From assembly GCA_021201735.1 (NCBI GenBank), contig JAJQEJ010000070.1:1-50748 (forward strand): a DNA stretch of 50,748 bases. The letters are read 5' to 3'. The position numbers and the translations under genes were made by a program. Positions 39,506 through 48,488 of the stretch are shown piece after piece (position 1 is the stretch's first letter; each line of letters begins with the position of its first letter). Source of the DNA: Oscillospiraceae bacterium. Its GTDB lineage: Bacteria > Bacillota > Clostridia > Oscillospirales > Oscillospiraceae. Under the pieces are notes generated by a model. The model was not told the DNA's origin. It searched no databases and saw only the letters and a program-made list of their open reading frames with translations.

Positions 39506-41878
39506 ATGGAGCAAAAAAATGCGGGACAAGGCGGTGACCGCCGCGCCAATAAGACGATTTTAGTGCGGACGCTGGTACTCATGGTTGTTTTCGGCGTCAT
39601 AGCATTCATCCCTCTGGTGGTGAAGCTCTACAACCTGCAAATCGTGCAGCATGAGGAGCTCGAAGCGAGGGCGCTCAGCCAGCAGACGCAGGATGTGGAG
39701 GTCTCCGCGAAACGCGGGGACATTCTGGACAGTAAGGGCAATGTGCTCGCGACAAGCGCCACGGTGTATAACGTCCAGCTCTCCCCGCTGGAGCTCATAC
39801 AGGCGCAGGACACCTATGCCAAACAGGTGGCGGCGGCGGAAGAGGGAAATGGGAAACTGCCGACCACGCCGGAGCCGACAAATGAATTTGTAGCGGAAAA
39901 TCTGGCGCAGATTTTGGATATGGACAAAGAGGATATTTTGACGCGACTGGAGAAGACCTGGTCACAGTATGAGATCATCAAAAGCAGAATTGAACCGGAT
40001 GAAGCGGACATAGTGCGGGAATTTATTCAAGAGAACGGCCTCGAGACCAGTATTTACCTCCCGCCGACCACCAAGCGCTACTATCCATATGGCTCTCTTG
40101 CTTCCCAGCTGATCGGATGGGTCAACTATAAAAACGACAACAAGGGCGCTTATGGGATGGAAGCGGTCTATGAGGAAGCGCTTGCGGGCAAGACCGGGCG
40201 CGTCGTCACGGCGAAAAACGCTAAGGGCACCGAGATGCTTTCCTCTTATGAGAGTTACTACGACGCGGTGGACGGCAGTGATATCACCCTCACCATCGAC
40301 GCGACCATTCAGTACTACTGCGAGCAGGTGCTGCAAAAGGGCATCGAGAAATTCGACGTACAGGACGGCGGCTTTGCCATTGCGATGGACCCGAACACCG
40401 GCGCAATTCTGGCGTGGGCCAACTCGCCGAACTATGACCTGAACGAACCGTGGACGGTCTCCGATCCGATTTTGGAGGAATATCTGGAGTCGGTGAAGAA
40501 CGACCCGAGCAGCAACGAGGAGGCCTATACGAAGGCGCTCGGCGAAATGCAAAACCAGCAGTGGCGTAACAAGGCGATCAACGACACCTATGAGCCGGGC
40601 TCCACCTTTAAGTCCATCGTCCTCGCGGCAGCGCTGGAGGAGGGTGCCATAACCGAAAACGATACGTTCTATTGTTCCGGCTCGGTGACGGTCGCCGACA
40701 ACACGATCCGCTGCTCCAAACGAACCGGACACGGCAGCCAGACGCTGACGCAGGCGGTAGAAAACTCCTGCAACCCCGCCTTTATCGCCATTGGGCAGAA
40801 GCTGGGCGCAAGTAAGTTCTACGATTATCTGGAGGATTTCGGCTTTTTGGAGATCACCGGCATCGACATGCAGGGGGAGCTGCCAACGAGCAACCTCATC
40901 TGGTCACGCGATTACTTCTGCAGTGCCGAGGGCATCTCGTCCCTCGCGACGGCCTCCTTCGGCCAGCGCTTTAACGTGACGCCGATTCAGCTCATTACGG
41001 CGGCATCCGCCGTGGTCAACGGCGGCCATTTGATGACGCCCTACGTCGTGCAGTCGGTGACCGACGCGGACGGCAATGTGAATCAATACACCCAGCCGAC
41101 CGAGGTGCGGCAGGTGGTCAGCGAGGCGACCAGCGAGCGCTGCCGGACAATTTTAGAGAGTGTTGTGGCAAACGGCACCGGTAAAAACGCGCAGGTAGCG
41201 GGCTACCGGGTGGGCGGTAAGACAGGCTCCTCTGAAACCAGCGAGGTGGATCACACCATTGTCTCCTTCCTCGGGTTTGCGCCCGCGGATGATCCGCAGG
41301 TGGTGATTCTTCTGGCGTATGACAACCCAAAACCGGTGTCGGCGGGCAGTAACTATACGAGCGGCGGCTGGTACATCAGCGGCGGTATTATGGCGGCGCA
41401 GATGGCGAGCGAGCTGACGGGGAATATTTTGAACTACATGGGCATAGAAAAGACATATACCACGCAGGCGGACACCATCGTGCCGAACGTCACGGGACTG
41501 TCCCTCGCGGATGCGACCCAAAAGCTGCAGGATCAGAACCTGAATGTCCGCGCCGTGGGCGACGGGGACACAATAACCGGTCAAATCCCTGTGCAGGGCG
41601 CGTCCATCCCCGGCGAGAGCGAAGTTGTGGTCTATATGGGCACGGATGTGCCGACGGATCTGGTCGATGTGCCGGACATCTCCGGCATGACCTATGACGC
41701 GGCGACGCAGGCACTGAGTAAGGTCGGGCTCTATCTCAAGGCGACCGGCGTTTCAAACTATGGCAGCAGCACCCGTGTATCGAGCCAGTCGATTGAGGCG
41801 GGCACACAGGTGGAGCGCGGCAGCATCGTGGTAGGACAGTTTGTCGACAGCGGCGGCGGAAGCGGCTGGGGATTGTAG
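39506..41878 (+). CDS. spoVD: Class B penicillin-binding protein with two PASTA domains (SpoVD/FtsI type)
   Basis: A transpeptidase that crosslinks septal or spore-cortex peptidoglycan with FtsW/SpoVE. The 790 residues comprise one membrane helix (about 20-43), a dimerisation/pedestal domain, the transpeptidase domain with catalytic Ser366 (STFK, 366-369), SCN (421-423) and KTG (572-574), and two C-terminal PASTA domains (from VPNVTGLSLADA and VDVPDISGMTYDAA). PASTA-bearing class B PBPs in sporulating Firmicutes include division PBP2B and sporulation-specific SpoVD. Only one is found in this cluster, so it may serve both roles. ATG 39506 follows GAGGTG by 9 bases; the GTG at 39494 is less likely. 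Confidence 0.9.
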   Translation: MEQKNAGQGGDRRANKTILVRTLVLMVVFGVIAFIPLVVKLYNLQIVQHEELEARALSQQTQDVEVSAKRGDILDSKGNVLATSATVYNVQLSPLELIQAQDTYAKQVAAAEEGNGKLPTTPEPTNEFVAENLAQILDMDKEDILTRLEKTWSQYEIIKSRIEPDEADIVREFIQENGLETSIYLPPTTKRYYPYGSLASQLIGWVNYKNDNKGAYGMEAVYEEALAGKTGRVVTAKNAKGTEMLSSYESYYDAVDGSDITLTIDATIQYYCEQVLQKGIEKFDVQDGGFAIAMDPNTGAILAWANSPNYDLNEPWTVSDPILEEYLESVKNDPSSNEEAYTKALGEMQNQQWRNKAINDTYEPGSTFKSIVLAAALEEGAITENDTFYCSGSVTVADNTIRCSKRTGHGSQTLTQAVENSCNPAFIAIGQKLGASKFYDYLEDFGFLEITGIDMQGELPTSNLIWSRDYFCSAEGISSLATASFGQRFNVTPIQLITAASAVVNGGHLMTPYVVQSVTDADGNVNQYTQPTEVRQVVSEATSERCRTILESVVANGTGKNAQVAGYRVGGKTGSSETSEVDHTIVSFLGFAPADDPQVVILLAYDNPKPVSAGSNYTSGGWYISGGIMAAQMASELTGNILNYMGIEKTYTTQADTIVPNVTGLSLADATQKLQDQNLNVRAVGDGDTITGQIPVQGASIPGESEVVVYMGTDVPTDLVDVPDISGMTYDAATQALSKVGLYLKATGVSNYGSSTRVSSQSIEAGTQVERGSIVVGQFVDSGGGSGWGL

Positions 41879-41908
41879 ATCTGCCGCTGTATGAATTGGG
41901 GTGAAGGT

Positions 41909-43393
41909 ATGCAGCTTGAAAAACTATTGGACGGGGTGGCGCTTACGGGTGCCTTTGTCCAGGAAGTGGAAATTTCAGGAATATGCTACGACACCCGGGA
42001 ACTAAAAACCGGCGACCTCTTTGTGGCCCTGCCGGGCTATAAGACGGATGGACATCAGTACATACAGCAGGCGATAGAGCAGGGCGCGGCGGCGGTGCTC
42101 TGCCAGCGCCCGCCGGAGGAGGACGGCCCGTGGCTTGTGACGCAGGAGCCGCGCCGTGCGCTCGCGCAAGTCTCTGCCAACTGGTTCGGCCACCCTGCGC
42201 GGGAGCTCACCGTCATCGGTGTGACCGGAACGAACGGCAAGACGACCACCACCTATCTGATCAAATCGGTGCTGGAGGACGCCTGCGGCGTGCGGGTGGG
42301 CCTGATCGGCACCAACCAGAACATGGTAGGCGACGACATTTTGCCCGCCCACCGGACGACGCCGGAGTCGTGGGAAATCCAAAAGCTTCTGCGTGAGATG
42401 GCGGAGCGCGGCTGCACGCATGTGGTGATGGAGGTCTCCTCCCACGCCCTCTCTCTGCAGCGGGTGGACGGTATCCAATTTGCGGCGGGAATCTTCACGA
42501 ATCTCACGCGAGACCATTTGGATTTTCACGGTACAATGGCGGTCTACCGCGCCGCCAAGCGGCGGCTATTCGACCAGTGCGACGTAGCGGTGCTCAATTT
42601 GGACGACGAGGCGGGGCGAGACTACGCCGAGACGGTTACCTGCAAAAAAATGACCTATTCAGAAAACAAAGATAGCGCGGATGTCACGGCGAAAAATATC
42701 CGACTCTTTCCCGGCAAGGTGGAGTTTGAGGCGGTGACACGGGGGGAGATTCAGCGCGTGACGCTGCCCATCCCCGGCGGCTTTAGCATCTATAACGCGC
42801 TCGGCGTGATGACCTGCGCCCTTGCGCTGGGGGTACCACTTGCCGACACCGCCCGCGCGCTGGCGCGGGCGCGGGGGGTCAAAGGCAGGGTGGAGGTGGT
42901 GCCGGTGCCCGCCGACTACACCGTGATTATTGACTATGCCCACAGCCCGGACGCGCTCGAAAACGTCCTTACGGCGGTGCGCGGCTTTACGCAGGGGCGG
43001 CTCATCTGCCTGTTCGGCTGCGGCGGTGACCGGGACAGGACAAAGCGCCCGCTCATGGGGGCGATCGCCGGGCGGCTTGCCGATTTGGTCATTGTTACAT
43101 CGGACAATCCGCGCACGGAGGAGCCACAGGAGATTATCAGGGACATCCTGACCGGGATGGACGACGACTGCGCCCCGTACGACGTGATTCCCGAACGCAG
43201 GGAGGCGATCCGGCACGCACTGCGCGGCGCGCGGGCGGGGGATGTGCTCGTGCTCGCGGGGAAGGGGCATGAGACGTATCAGGAGATTGACGGCGTAAAA
43301 CACCACCTGGACGAGCGGGAGGAAGTGGAGGTTTTTTTTGCGGCACAGACACGCAGAGACGCGAGAAAAGCAGCCAATGCTACGGGCGTATAG
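41909..43393 (+). CDS. murE: UDP-MurNAc-L-Ala-D-Glu : meso-diaminopimelate ligase
   Basis: MurE adds the third residue to the peptidoglycan stem peptide. The ATP loop GTNGKTTT starts at residue 107, the carbamylated-lysine region follows, and DNPR at 399-402 is the known signature for meso-diaminopimelate (lysine enzymes have D(D/N)P(N/A)). The wall is therefore DAP-type. The 494-residue length is normal. ATG 41909 is used; an in-frame ATG at 41891 adds six residues. The next wall gene is mraY, 53 bases on. murF, which usually follows murE, is missing. Confidence 0.96.
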   Translation: MQLEKLLDGVALTGAFVQEVEISGICYDTRELKTGDLFVALPGYKTDGHQYIQQAIEQGAAAVLCQRPPEEDGPWLVTQEPRRALAQVSANWFGHPARELTVIGVTGTNGKTTTTYLIKSVLEDACGVRVGLIGTNQNMVGDDILPAHRTTPESWEIQKLLREMAERGCTHVVMEVSSHALSLQRVDGIQFAAGIFTNLTRDHLDFHGTMAVYRAAKRRLFDQCDVAVLNLDDEAGRDYAETVTCKKMTYSENKDSADVTAKNIRLFPGKVEFEAVTRGEIQRVTLPIPGGFSIYNALGVMTCALALGVPLADTARALARARGVKGRVEVVPVPADYTVIIDYAHSPDALENVLTAVRGFTQGRLICLFGCGGDRDRTKRPLMGAIAGRLADLVIVTSDNPRTEEPQEIIRDILTGMDDDCAPYDVIPERREAIRHALRGARAGDVLVLAGKGHETYQEIDGVKHHLDEREEVEVFFAAQTRRDARKAANATGV

Positions 43394-43446
43394 CCGTGGA
43401 GTGAGAAAAAAGTGTGCGCGTGGCGCACGGTGCGGAGGGTAACAGG

Positions 43447-44451
43447 ATGTGGACAGTACTGGTAAGCTTTGCGGTGGCTTTTGTCATCGCCCTGATCGGG
43501 GGAAAAATTCTGATCCCGATCCTGCGGCGTATGAAGGCGGGGCAGTCGATCAAGGAGATCGGCCCAACATGGCATATGAGCAAACAGGGCACCCCTACCA
43601 TGGGTGGGCTGATCTTTATCATCGCGGCGGCGGTAGCGCTGGCCGTGGTGATTACGGTCAGCACCGGCTGGAAGGGGATGTGGGAGAGCAGCCGCGGCGG
43701 CCTGTTCGTATTCCTCTTCGCGCTGGTATTTGGGATTATCGGATATCTGGATGACTACATCAAGGTGAAGAAAAAAGAGAATACCGGACTCACCGCCGGA
43801 TGGAAATTCCTGCTGCAGCTGGCGGTCGCCATCCTCTTCACTGTGCTGATGCGGTATGAGGGCTACCTGCATAACGACCTCTATGTCCCCTTTGTAAATG
43901 TAACCCTGTTTCTTCCATGGCCGGTTTACATGATCTTTGCAGCCTTTGTGATGGTGGGCACCGTAAACGCGGTGAACATCACCGACGGGGTGGACGGCCT
44001 CGCGACCGGTGTGACCATCCCCGTCATGTTCTTCTTTACGGCGGTGGCGCTCTACTGGCAGCATGTGGAGCTTGGGATGTTCTCTGCGGCGCTGCTCGGC
44101 GGGCTGTGCGCCTTTCTGATCTATAACTTTCACCCGGCGAAGGTGTTTATGGGCGATACCGGATCGCTGTTTCTGGGCGGCGCGGTGTGTGGTATGGCGT
44201 TTGCGCTGGATATTCCGCTCGCGCTCATCCCGGTCGGCATCATCTATATTATTGAGACGTTGTCGGACATCCTCCAAGTCGCCTATTTTAAGCTCACCCA
44301 CGGAAAGCGCCTCTTTCGCATGGCACCGCTGCACCACCATTTTGAGATGGGCGGCTGGAGCGAGGTAAAGCTTTTCGCTGTTTTCACCGGCATCACAGTG
44401 GTGACCTGCCTGCTCGCGTTCTGGGGTGTGATGAACCGGTATCCAATGTAA
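43447..44451 (+). CDS. mraY: Phospho-N-acetylmuramoyl-pentapeptide transferase
   Basis: MraY transfers phospho-MurNAc-pentapeptide to undecaprenyl phosphate to make lipid I. The 334-residue protein has ten membrane helices and the active-site motifs HMSKQGTPTMGG, GYLDDYIKV, NAVNITDGVDGLA, FMGDTGSLFLG and the C-terminal HHHFEMGGW. ATG 43447 follows GGAGGG by 7 bases. It is placed between murE and ftsW/spoVE; murD, its usual neighbour, is absent. Confidence 0.97.
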   Translation: MWTVLVSFAVAFVIALIGGKILIPILRRMKAGQSIKEIGPTWHMSKQGTPTMGGLIFIIAAAVALAVVITVSTGWKGMWESSRGGLFVFLFALVFGIIGYLDDYIKVKKKENTGLTAGWKFLLQLAVAILFTVLMRYEGYLHNDLYVPFVNVTLFLPWPVYMIFAAFVMVGTVNAVNITDGVDGLATGVTIPVMFFFTAVALYWQHVELGMFSAALLGGLCAFLIYNFHPAKVFMGDTGSLFLGGAVCGMAFALDIPLALIPVGIIYIIETLSDILQVAYFKLTHGKRLFRMAPLHHHFEMGGWSEVKLFAVFTGITVVTCLLAFWGVMNRYPM

Positions 44452-44489
44452 ACGAATGGTAAGACCCGTTGTATTAGGAGGTATCTATT

Positions 44490-45704
44490 TTGGCAAGAAA
44501 ACGCAGGCGCGATTTGACAATGGAAGAGCAGCTGGCGCGCGGGCCGGTGGATTTGCCGTTTCTGATGCTGGTACTGCTGCTGACGGGGATCGGCCTTGTG
44601 ATGGTGTTTTCCGCCTCCTATGCGACCGCCTATTATGATTCCCGCGTCGCCCGCAACGACCCGACCTACTATTTTGTCAGGCAGGCGATTTTCGCTGTGG
44701 CGGGCTTTGCCGCAATGTACATCATGTCCAAAATCAACTATCAGTCCCTGCGCGGCCTGTCGTTTTTTGTACTGGCGCTGGCGTTCATTTGCCTGCTGCT
44801 GGTGTTTACCCCACTGGGCTTTGGCGGGGATAGTACCGGTGCGCAGCGGTGGATTCGGCTCGGGCCAATCAACTTTCAGCCCTCGGAGATCGCAAAGCTG
44901 GGGATCATATTGTTCTTTGCGGCCCGGCTATCCAAACGGGAGTCCCGAAAGCCGATGCGGCTAAAGGCGCGCTCACTTCTGAGCGGGCCGGTCGCCGTGC
45001 TGGAGCGGCTGGGCTTTTGGGAACTGGTTCCGTATCTGCTGATTCTGGGCGCGGTTGCAGCGCTGGTGCTGATTGAACCGCATATGTCGGGGACGATTCT
45101 GATCCTGGCCGCCGGCGCGGCGGTGCTGTTCGCGGCGGGGGTTAAGCTCTACTGGTTCATTATCGGTGGCGGTGCCACGGCGATTGGATTATGGATGGTG
45201 ATCACGGGGACGGAATACATGACGAAACGCGTTGAGATATGGAAGAATCCATGGACGACGGAATACGACGGGTATCAGACCGTGCAGTCGCTCTATGCCA
45301 TCGGATCGGGCGGATTGCTGGGGCTGGGACTCGGCAAGAGCAGACAAAAATTTCTCTATCTTCCGGAGCCGGAGAACGACTTTATTTTCGCCGTTCTCTG
45401 TGAGGAATTGGGGCTGGTGGGTGCAATCGTCGTGCTGCTTCTGTTCGCGCTTCTGATCATACGCGGGTATTGGATCGCCATCCACGCCCGTGACAGATTC
45501 GGGTCCCTGCTGGTGGTCGGGTTTACCACACTGCTCGCCGTGCAGGTGTTTTTAAATATTGCGGTGGTGACCAATCTCATGCCGACAACGGGCATCTCGC
45601 TTCCGTTTTTCAGTTCAGGCGGCACGGCGCTGCTCATCCAGCTCTTTGAGATGGGCATTATTCTCAGCGTTTCAAGGCAAATACCGGCACCCAAACAGGG
45701 ATAA
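44490..45704 (+). CDS. ftsW: Peptidoglycan polymerase FtsW/SpoVE
   Basis: A SEDS-family glycosyltransferase that polymerises lipid II at the septum, working with a class B PBP. The 404 residues span about ten membrane helices and carry the family motifs PSEIAKLGIILFFAARLSK, GGLLGLGLGKSRQK, PEPENDFIFAVLCEELG and TTGISLPFFSSGGTAL. The TTG at 44490 lies 8 bases after AGGAGG and is the clear start. Position between mraY and murG is that of SpoVE/FtsW in Bacillus and Clostridia; the two paralogues cannot be told apart from one copy. Confidence 0.95.
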   Translation: MARKRRRDLTMEEQLARGPVDLPFLMLVLLLTGIGLVMVFSASYATAYYDSRVARNDPTYYFVRQAIFAVAGFAAMYIMSKINYQSLRGLSFFVLALAFICLLLVFTPLGFGGDSTGAQRWIRLGPINFQPSEIAKLGIILFFAARLSKRESRKPMRLKARSLLSGPVAVLERLGFWELVPYLLILGAVAALVLIEPHMSGTILILAAGAAVLFAAGVKLYWFIIGGGATAIGLWMVITGTEYMTKRVEIWKNPWTTEYDGYQTVQSLYAIGSGGLLGLGLGKSRQKFLYLPEPENDFIFAVLCEELGLVGAIVVLLLFALLIIRGYWIAIHARDRFGSLLVVGFTTLLAVQVFLNIAVVTNLMPTTGISLPFFSSGGTALLIQLFEMGIILSVSRQIPAPKQG

Positions 45705-45727
45705 CCGGTGATGGAAGGGGTGGTCGG

Positions 45728-46846
45728 ATGAAAATTCTCTTTACCTGCGGCGGGACGGCGGGGCATATCAATCCCGCGGTGTCCCTTGCGCGGATGTTTC
45801 AGGCGCGCAATAAAGGCTGTGAGGTGCTTTTTGTGGGCGCGGAGGGCGGCATGGAGTGCAAGCTGGTGCCCAAAGAGGGCTATCGGATAGAAACGGTGAA
45901 GATTACAAATTTCAAGCGCTCTTTGCACCCAAAGGCGATTGGGCACAATGTCACAACGATCTGGAATGTCCGGCGATCCCGCAAGCGGGCCAATGCGATT
46001 CTGGATGAATTCACTCCAGATCTCGTGGTGGGTACCGGCGGGTACGCGTCCTTTCCCGTCGTGCAGGCGGCAGCGAAGCGTGGGATACCGACGGCAGTGC
46101 ATGAGTCGAATGTCGTGCCGGGGCTTACAACCAAAACCCTCGCGGCGGTGGTCGACAGGGTGATGGTCGGCTTTGCAGAGAGCGCTGCACACTATGAGCA
46201 GAAGGAGAAGGTGGTGGTGACCGGCACGCCGGTGCGCGCGGAATTCTTCCGCTATACCCGCAAGGAGGCGCGCGCGCAGCTGGGCGTCGATGATGCACGG
46301 CCGATTCTGCTGTCGTTTTTTGGATCCCTCGGCGCGGAGGTAATGAACGGCTATATGGAGGATTTTTTCCGGCGGGAACAGGAGCACGGCTACCCGTACC
46401 ACCATATCCACAGCGTGGGAACGTATTACGACGCCATGCAGAAGCGCGCCCCGGACGACCCCGCCATTGACCTGCGGCAGTATATCTATGATATGCCGCT
46501 TGTGATGGCCGCCGCCGATCTGGTGCTCTGTCGTGCGGGTTCATCCACGATGGCGGAGCTCGCCGCCATTGCAAAGCCCTCGGTGCTGGTGCCGTCGCCG
46601 AACGTGGTTGCGGACCATCAGACGAAAAACGCCGAGGTTTTTGTGCAGGCGGGCGGCGCGGTGATGGTGAAGGAGGCGGACTGTACACCGGAGAGCCTCT
46701 GGGAGACCATCTCCGGACTTCTGGATGACGAAGCGGCGCGGGAGAATATGAGCCGCGCGCTGCGCGCGATGGTCGGACCCGACGCGGCGGAACAGATTTA
46801 TCAGACCCTGCTCGCGCTGCTGGAGGAGAAGCGGAAGACAGGATAG
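45728..46846 (+). CDS. murG: UDP-GlcNAc : lipid I N-acetylglucosaminyltransferase
   Basis: MurG converts lipid I to lipid II on the inner face of the membrane. The N-terminal loop is GGTAGHINPA (GGTGGH in most homologues), followed by VGTGGYASFPV and HESNVVPGL. The donor-site region near the C-terminus is CRAGSSTMAELAAIAKPS and ADHQTKNAEVF. The protein has 372 residues, a normal length. It starts 23 bases after ftsW. A repeat element follows before murA. Confidence 0.95.
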   Translation: MKILFTCGGTAGHINPAVSLARMFQARNKGCEVLFVGAEGGMECKLVPKEGYRIETVKITNFKRSLHPKAIGHNVTTIWNVRRSRKRANAILDEFTPDLVVGTGGYASFPVVQAAAKRGIPTAVHESNVVPGLTTKTLAAVVDRVMVGFAESAAHYEQKEKVVVTGTPVRAEFFRYTRKEARAQLGVDDARPILLSFFGSLGAEVMNGYMEDFFRREQEHGYPYHHIHSVGTYYDAMQKRAPDDPAIDLRQYIYDMPLVMAAADLVLCRAGSSTMAELAAIAKPSVLVPSPNVVADHQTKNAEVFVQAGGAVMVKEADCTPESLWETISGLLDDEAARENMSRALRAMVGPDAAEQIYQTLLALLEEKRKTG

Positions 46847-46873
46847 CGTATCAGACTGCAGACAAAAGGGACC

Positions 46874-47080
46874 GGCGTGCAAACCGAAAAGGAAGATAGT
46901 GTGAAAGACTAGCCCGCAGGCTGTTTCGGAGCACAACCGCCCGTAGGGCGGCACTTAGTGCGGAGATAACCCATCAGGGGGTGCCTTTCGCGTGCAATAG
47001 TCCGCCCACAGGCGACATTTTTGCAATCATATCACGGTTTGATTGAAAAAATGCCAGCTTGTAGACTTTGTCTACAAGCT
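46874..47080. repeat. Intergenic repeat element, copy 2
   Basis: It fills most of the 311-base murG-murA gap. It shares with copy 1 the purine-rich GGAAGA and GTGAAAGA, CCC-ATCA-GGG, CTTTCGCGT, a CGCC-CACA-GGCG hairpin, the loop CAATCATATCACGG and a terminal hairpin (AGCTTGTAGAC-TTT-GTCTACAAGCT, 47056-47080). It has an extra insert at about 46910-46968 with three more small hairpins: AGCC-CGCA-GGCT, CCGCCC-GTA-GGGCGG and GCAC-TTA-GTGC. Stem bases differ from copy 1 in compensating pairs. Confidence 0.75.
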
Positions 47081-47100
47081 GTATGTGACCCGTTTTGACG

Positions 47101-47150
47101 TCCTCGCATAGTATAAGCATGGTGAATGCTAACCTTGACTATGCGGAGGA
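47101..47150 (+). promoter_or_regulatory. Stem sequestering the murA ribosome site
   Basis: TCCTCGCATAGT (47101-47112) is complementary to ACTATGCGGAGGA (47138-47150) apart from one bulged G. The right arm contains the GGAGG of murA. A second hairpin, AGCAT-GGTGA-ATGCT (47116-47130), lies inside. The structure would hold the ribosome site closed unless it is opened. Confidence 0.65.
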
Positions 47151-47157
47151 TGGAGTT

Positions 47158-48405
47158 ATGAGTGCTTTTATTGTGGAGGGCGGAAAACGCCTTGAGGGAC
47201 AGGTGCAGATATACGGCGCAAAGAACAGTGTCTTACCGATTTTAGCGGCAACCATACTGGTGCCCGGCACGTCCGTCATACATAATTGTCCGGATCTGAG
47301 CGATGTGACGGCGTCCATTGAGATTCTGCGGCACCTTGGCTGCATGGTACAGCAGGACGGGGATACCATCACGGTAGACGCCACACATATGCTGCGCTGC
47401 GACATACCGGATCGGCTGATGCGGCAGATGCGCTCGTCGGTGATTTTTCTCGGTGCAGTACTGGGGAGAATGGGCTGCGCGGAGATGTCCTTTCCGGGTG
47501 GCTGTGAGCTCGGCCCACGTCCGGTGGATTTACATCTGGCGGCCCTGCGCACGATGGGCGCGCGCATTGACGAAGACGGCGGCGGCCTGCGCTGTGAGGG
47601 GGAGCTCACAGGGTGCGATATTACGCTGGCCATGCCCAGCGTGGGCGCGACTGAGAACATCATGCTTGCTGCGGTGGCTGCGGAGGGGACGACCACCATT
47701 ACCAATGCCGCGCGCGAGCCGGAAATTCTGGATTTGCAGCAGTTTTTACTTGCGTTCGGCGCAAACGTCTCCGGCGCGGGGAGTTCTGTCATTACGATTG
47801 AGGGAGGACAGCCGCTTTCCAGCGGGGAGCACCGGATTATCGGTGACCGCATTGTCGCGGCGACCTATCTCGCGGCGACAGCCGCCGCAGGCGGAAAGGT
47901 TGAGATCACCGGAGCCGATTACCGGCATCTGTCCACCGTGAGTTCCTGTCTTGCGGAGGGCGGCTGTATCCTGCGCAGCAGTGACGCGGGTATCCAGATT
48001 GAGAGCAATAGGCCACTTGCCGCGGTGCGGCCCATTCGCACCGCGCCGTATCCGGGTTTCCCGACCGACGCGCAGGCCCCGCTGATGGCGGCGTTTGCGA
48101 GGGGAACAGGGACGACGGTGTTTGTGGAAAACATCTTTGAAAGCCGGTACCGCCATGTCGATGAGCTTACGCGTATGGGCGCGGACATCAAGGTTGAGGG
48201 GCGCGTTGCCATCGTCTGCGGCGTCCCACAGCTGCACGGCGCGGCAGTGCAGGCGACTGACCTGCGCGGTGGCGCGGCACTGCTGGTCGCGGCGCTCGGC
48301 GCAAAGGGGAGCAGTGAAATCACAGGGCTGCACCATATTGACCGCGGCTATCAGAATCTGGACGGTGCCTTGCGCGGATTAGGTGCGAGTATCTGGCGCA
48401 GATAG
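47158..48405 (+). CDS. murA: UDP-N-acetylglucosamine 1-carboxyvinyltransferase
   Basis: MurA starts peptidoglycan synthesis by adding enolpyruvate from PEP to UDP-GlcNAc; fosfomycin targets it. Lys22-Asn23 (YGAKNSVLPI) and the catalytic cysteine, here Cys116 in FPGGCELGPRP, are present, so the enzyme should be active and fosfomycin-sensitive by mechanism. The 415 residues are the normal length. ATG 47158 follows GGAGG by 8 bases; upstream in-frame ATGs at 47095 and 47119 lack ribosome sites. Translation may be limited by the hairpin at 47101-47150. Confidence 0.96.
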   Translation: MSAFIVEGGKRLEGQVQIYGAKNSVLPILAATILVPGTSVIHNCPDLSDVTASIEILRHLGCMVQQDGDTITVDATHMLRCDIPDRLMRQMRSSVIFLGAVLGRMGCAEMSFPGGCELGPRPVDLHLAALRTMGARIDEDGGGLRCEGELTGCDITLAMPSVGATENIMLAAVAAEGTTTITNAAREPEILDLQQFLLAFGANVSGAGSSVITIEGGQPLSSGEHRIIGDRIVAATYLAATAAAGGKVEITGADYRHLSTVSSCLAEGGCILRSSDAGIQIESNRPLAAVRPIRTAPYPGFPTDAQAPLMAAFARGTGTTVFVENIFESRYRHVDELTRMGADIKVEGRVAIVCGVPQLHGAAVQATDLRGGAALLVAALGAKGSSEITGLHHIDRGYQNLDGALRGLGASIWRR

Positions 48406-48488
48406 CATACATATAGAGGACATTTCACTTTTTTTATGCTACAATCTGTTTATATGATAAAATACAAAAGAAACAGGGGAACGGTCAG

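Noticed and set aside
43279-44340. Minus-strand frame of 353 codons opposite mraY
   Set aside because: Shadow of mraY and the end of murE; His/Arg/Gln-rich translation without any family pattern.
47095-47157. Upstream in-frame starts for murA (47095 and 47119)
   Set aside because: Neither has a ribosome site, and the MurA family starts near MSAFIVEGG; the ATG at 47158 has GGAGG 8 bases upstream.
48406-48488. Promoter for divIB in the AT-rich gap
   Set aside because: TACAAT and TAAAAT are present, but no -35 at 16-18 bases gives better than three matches.
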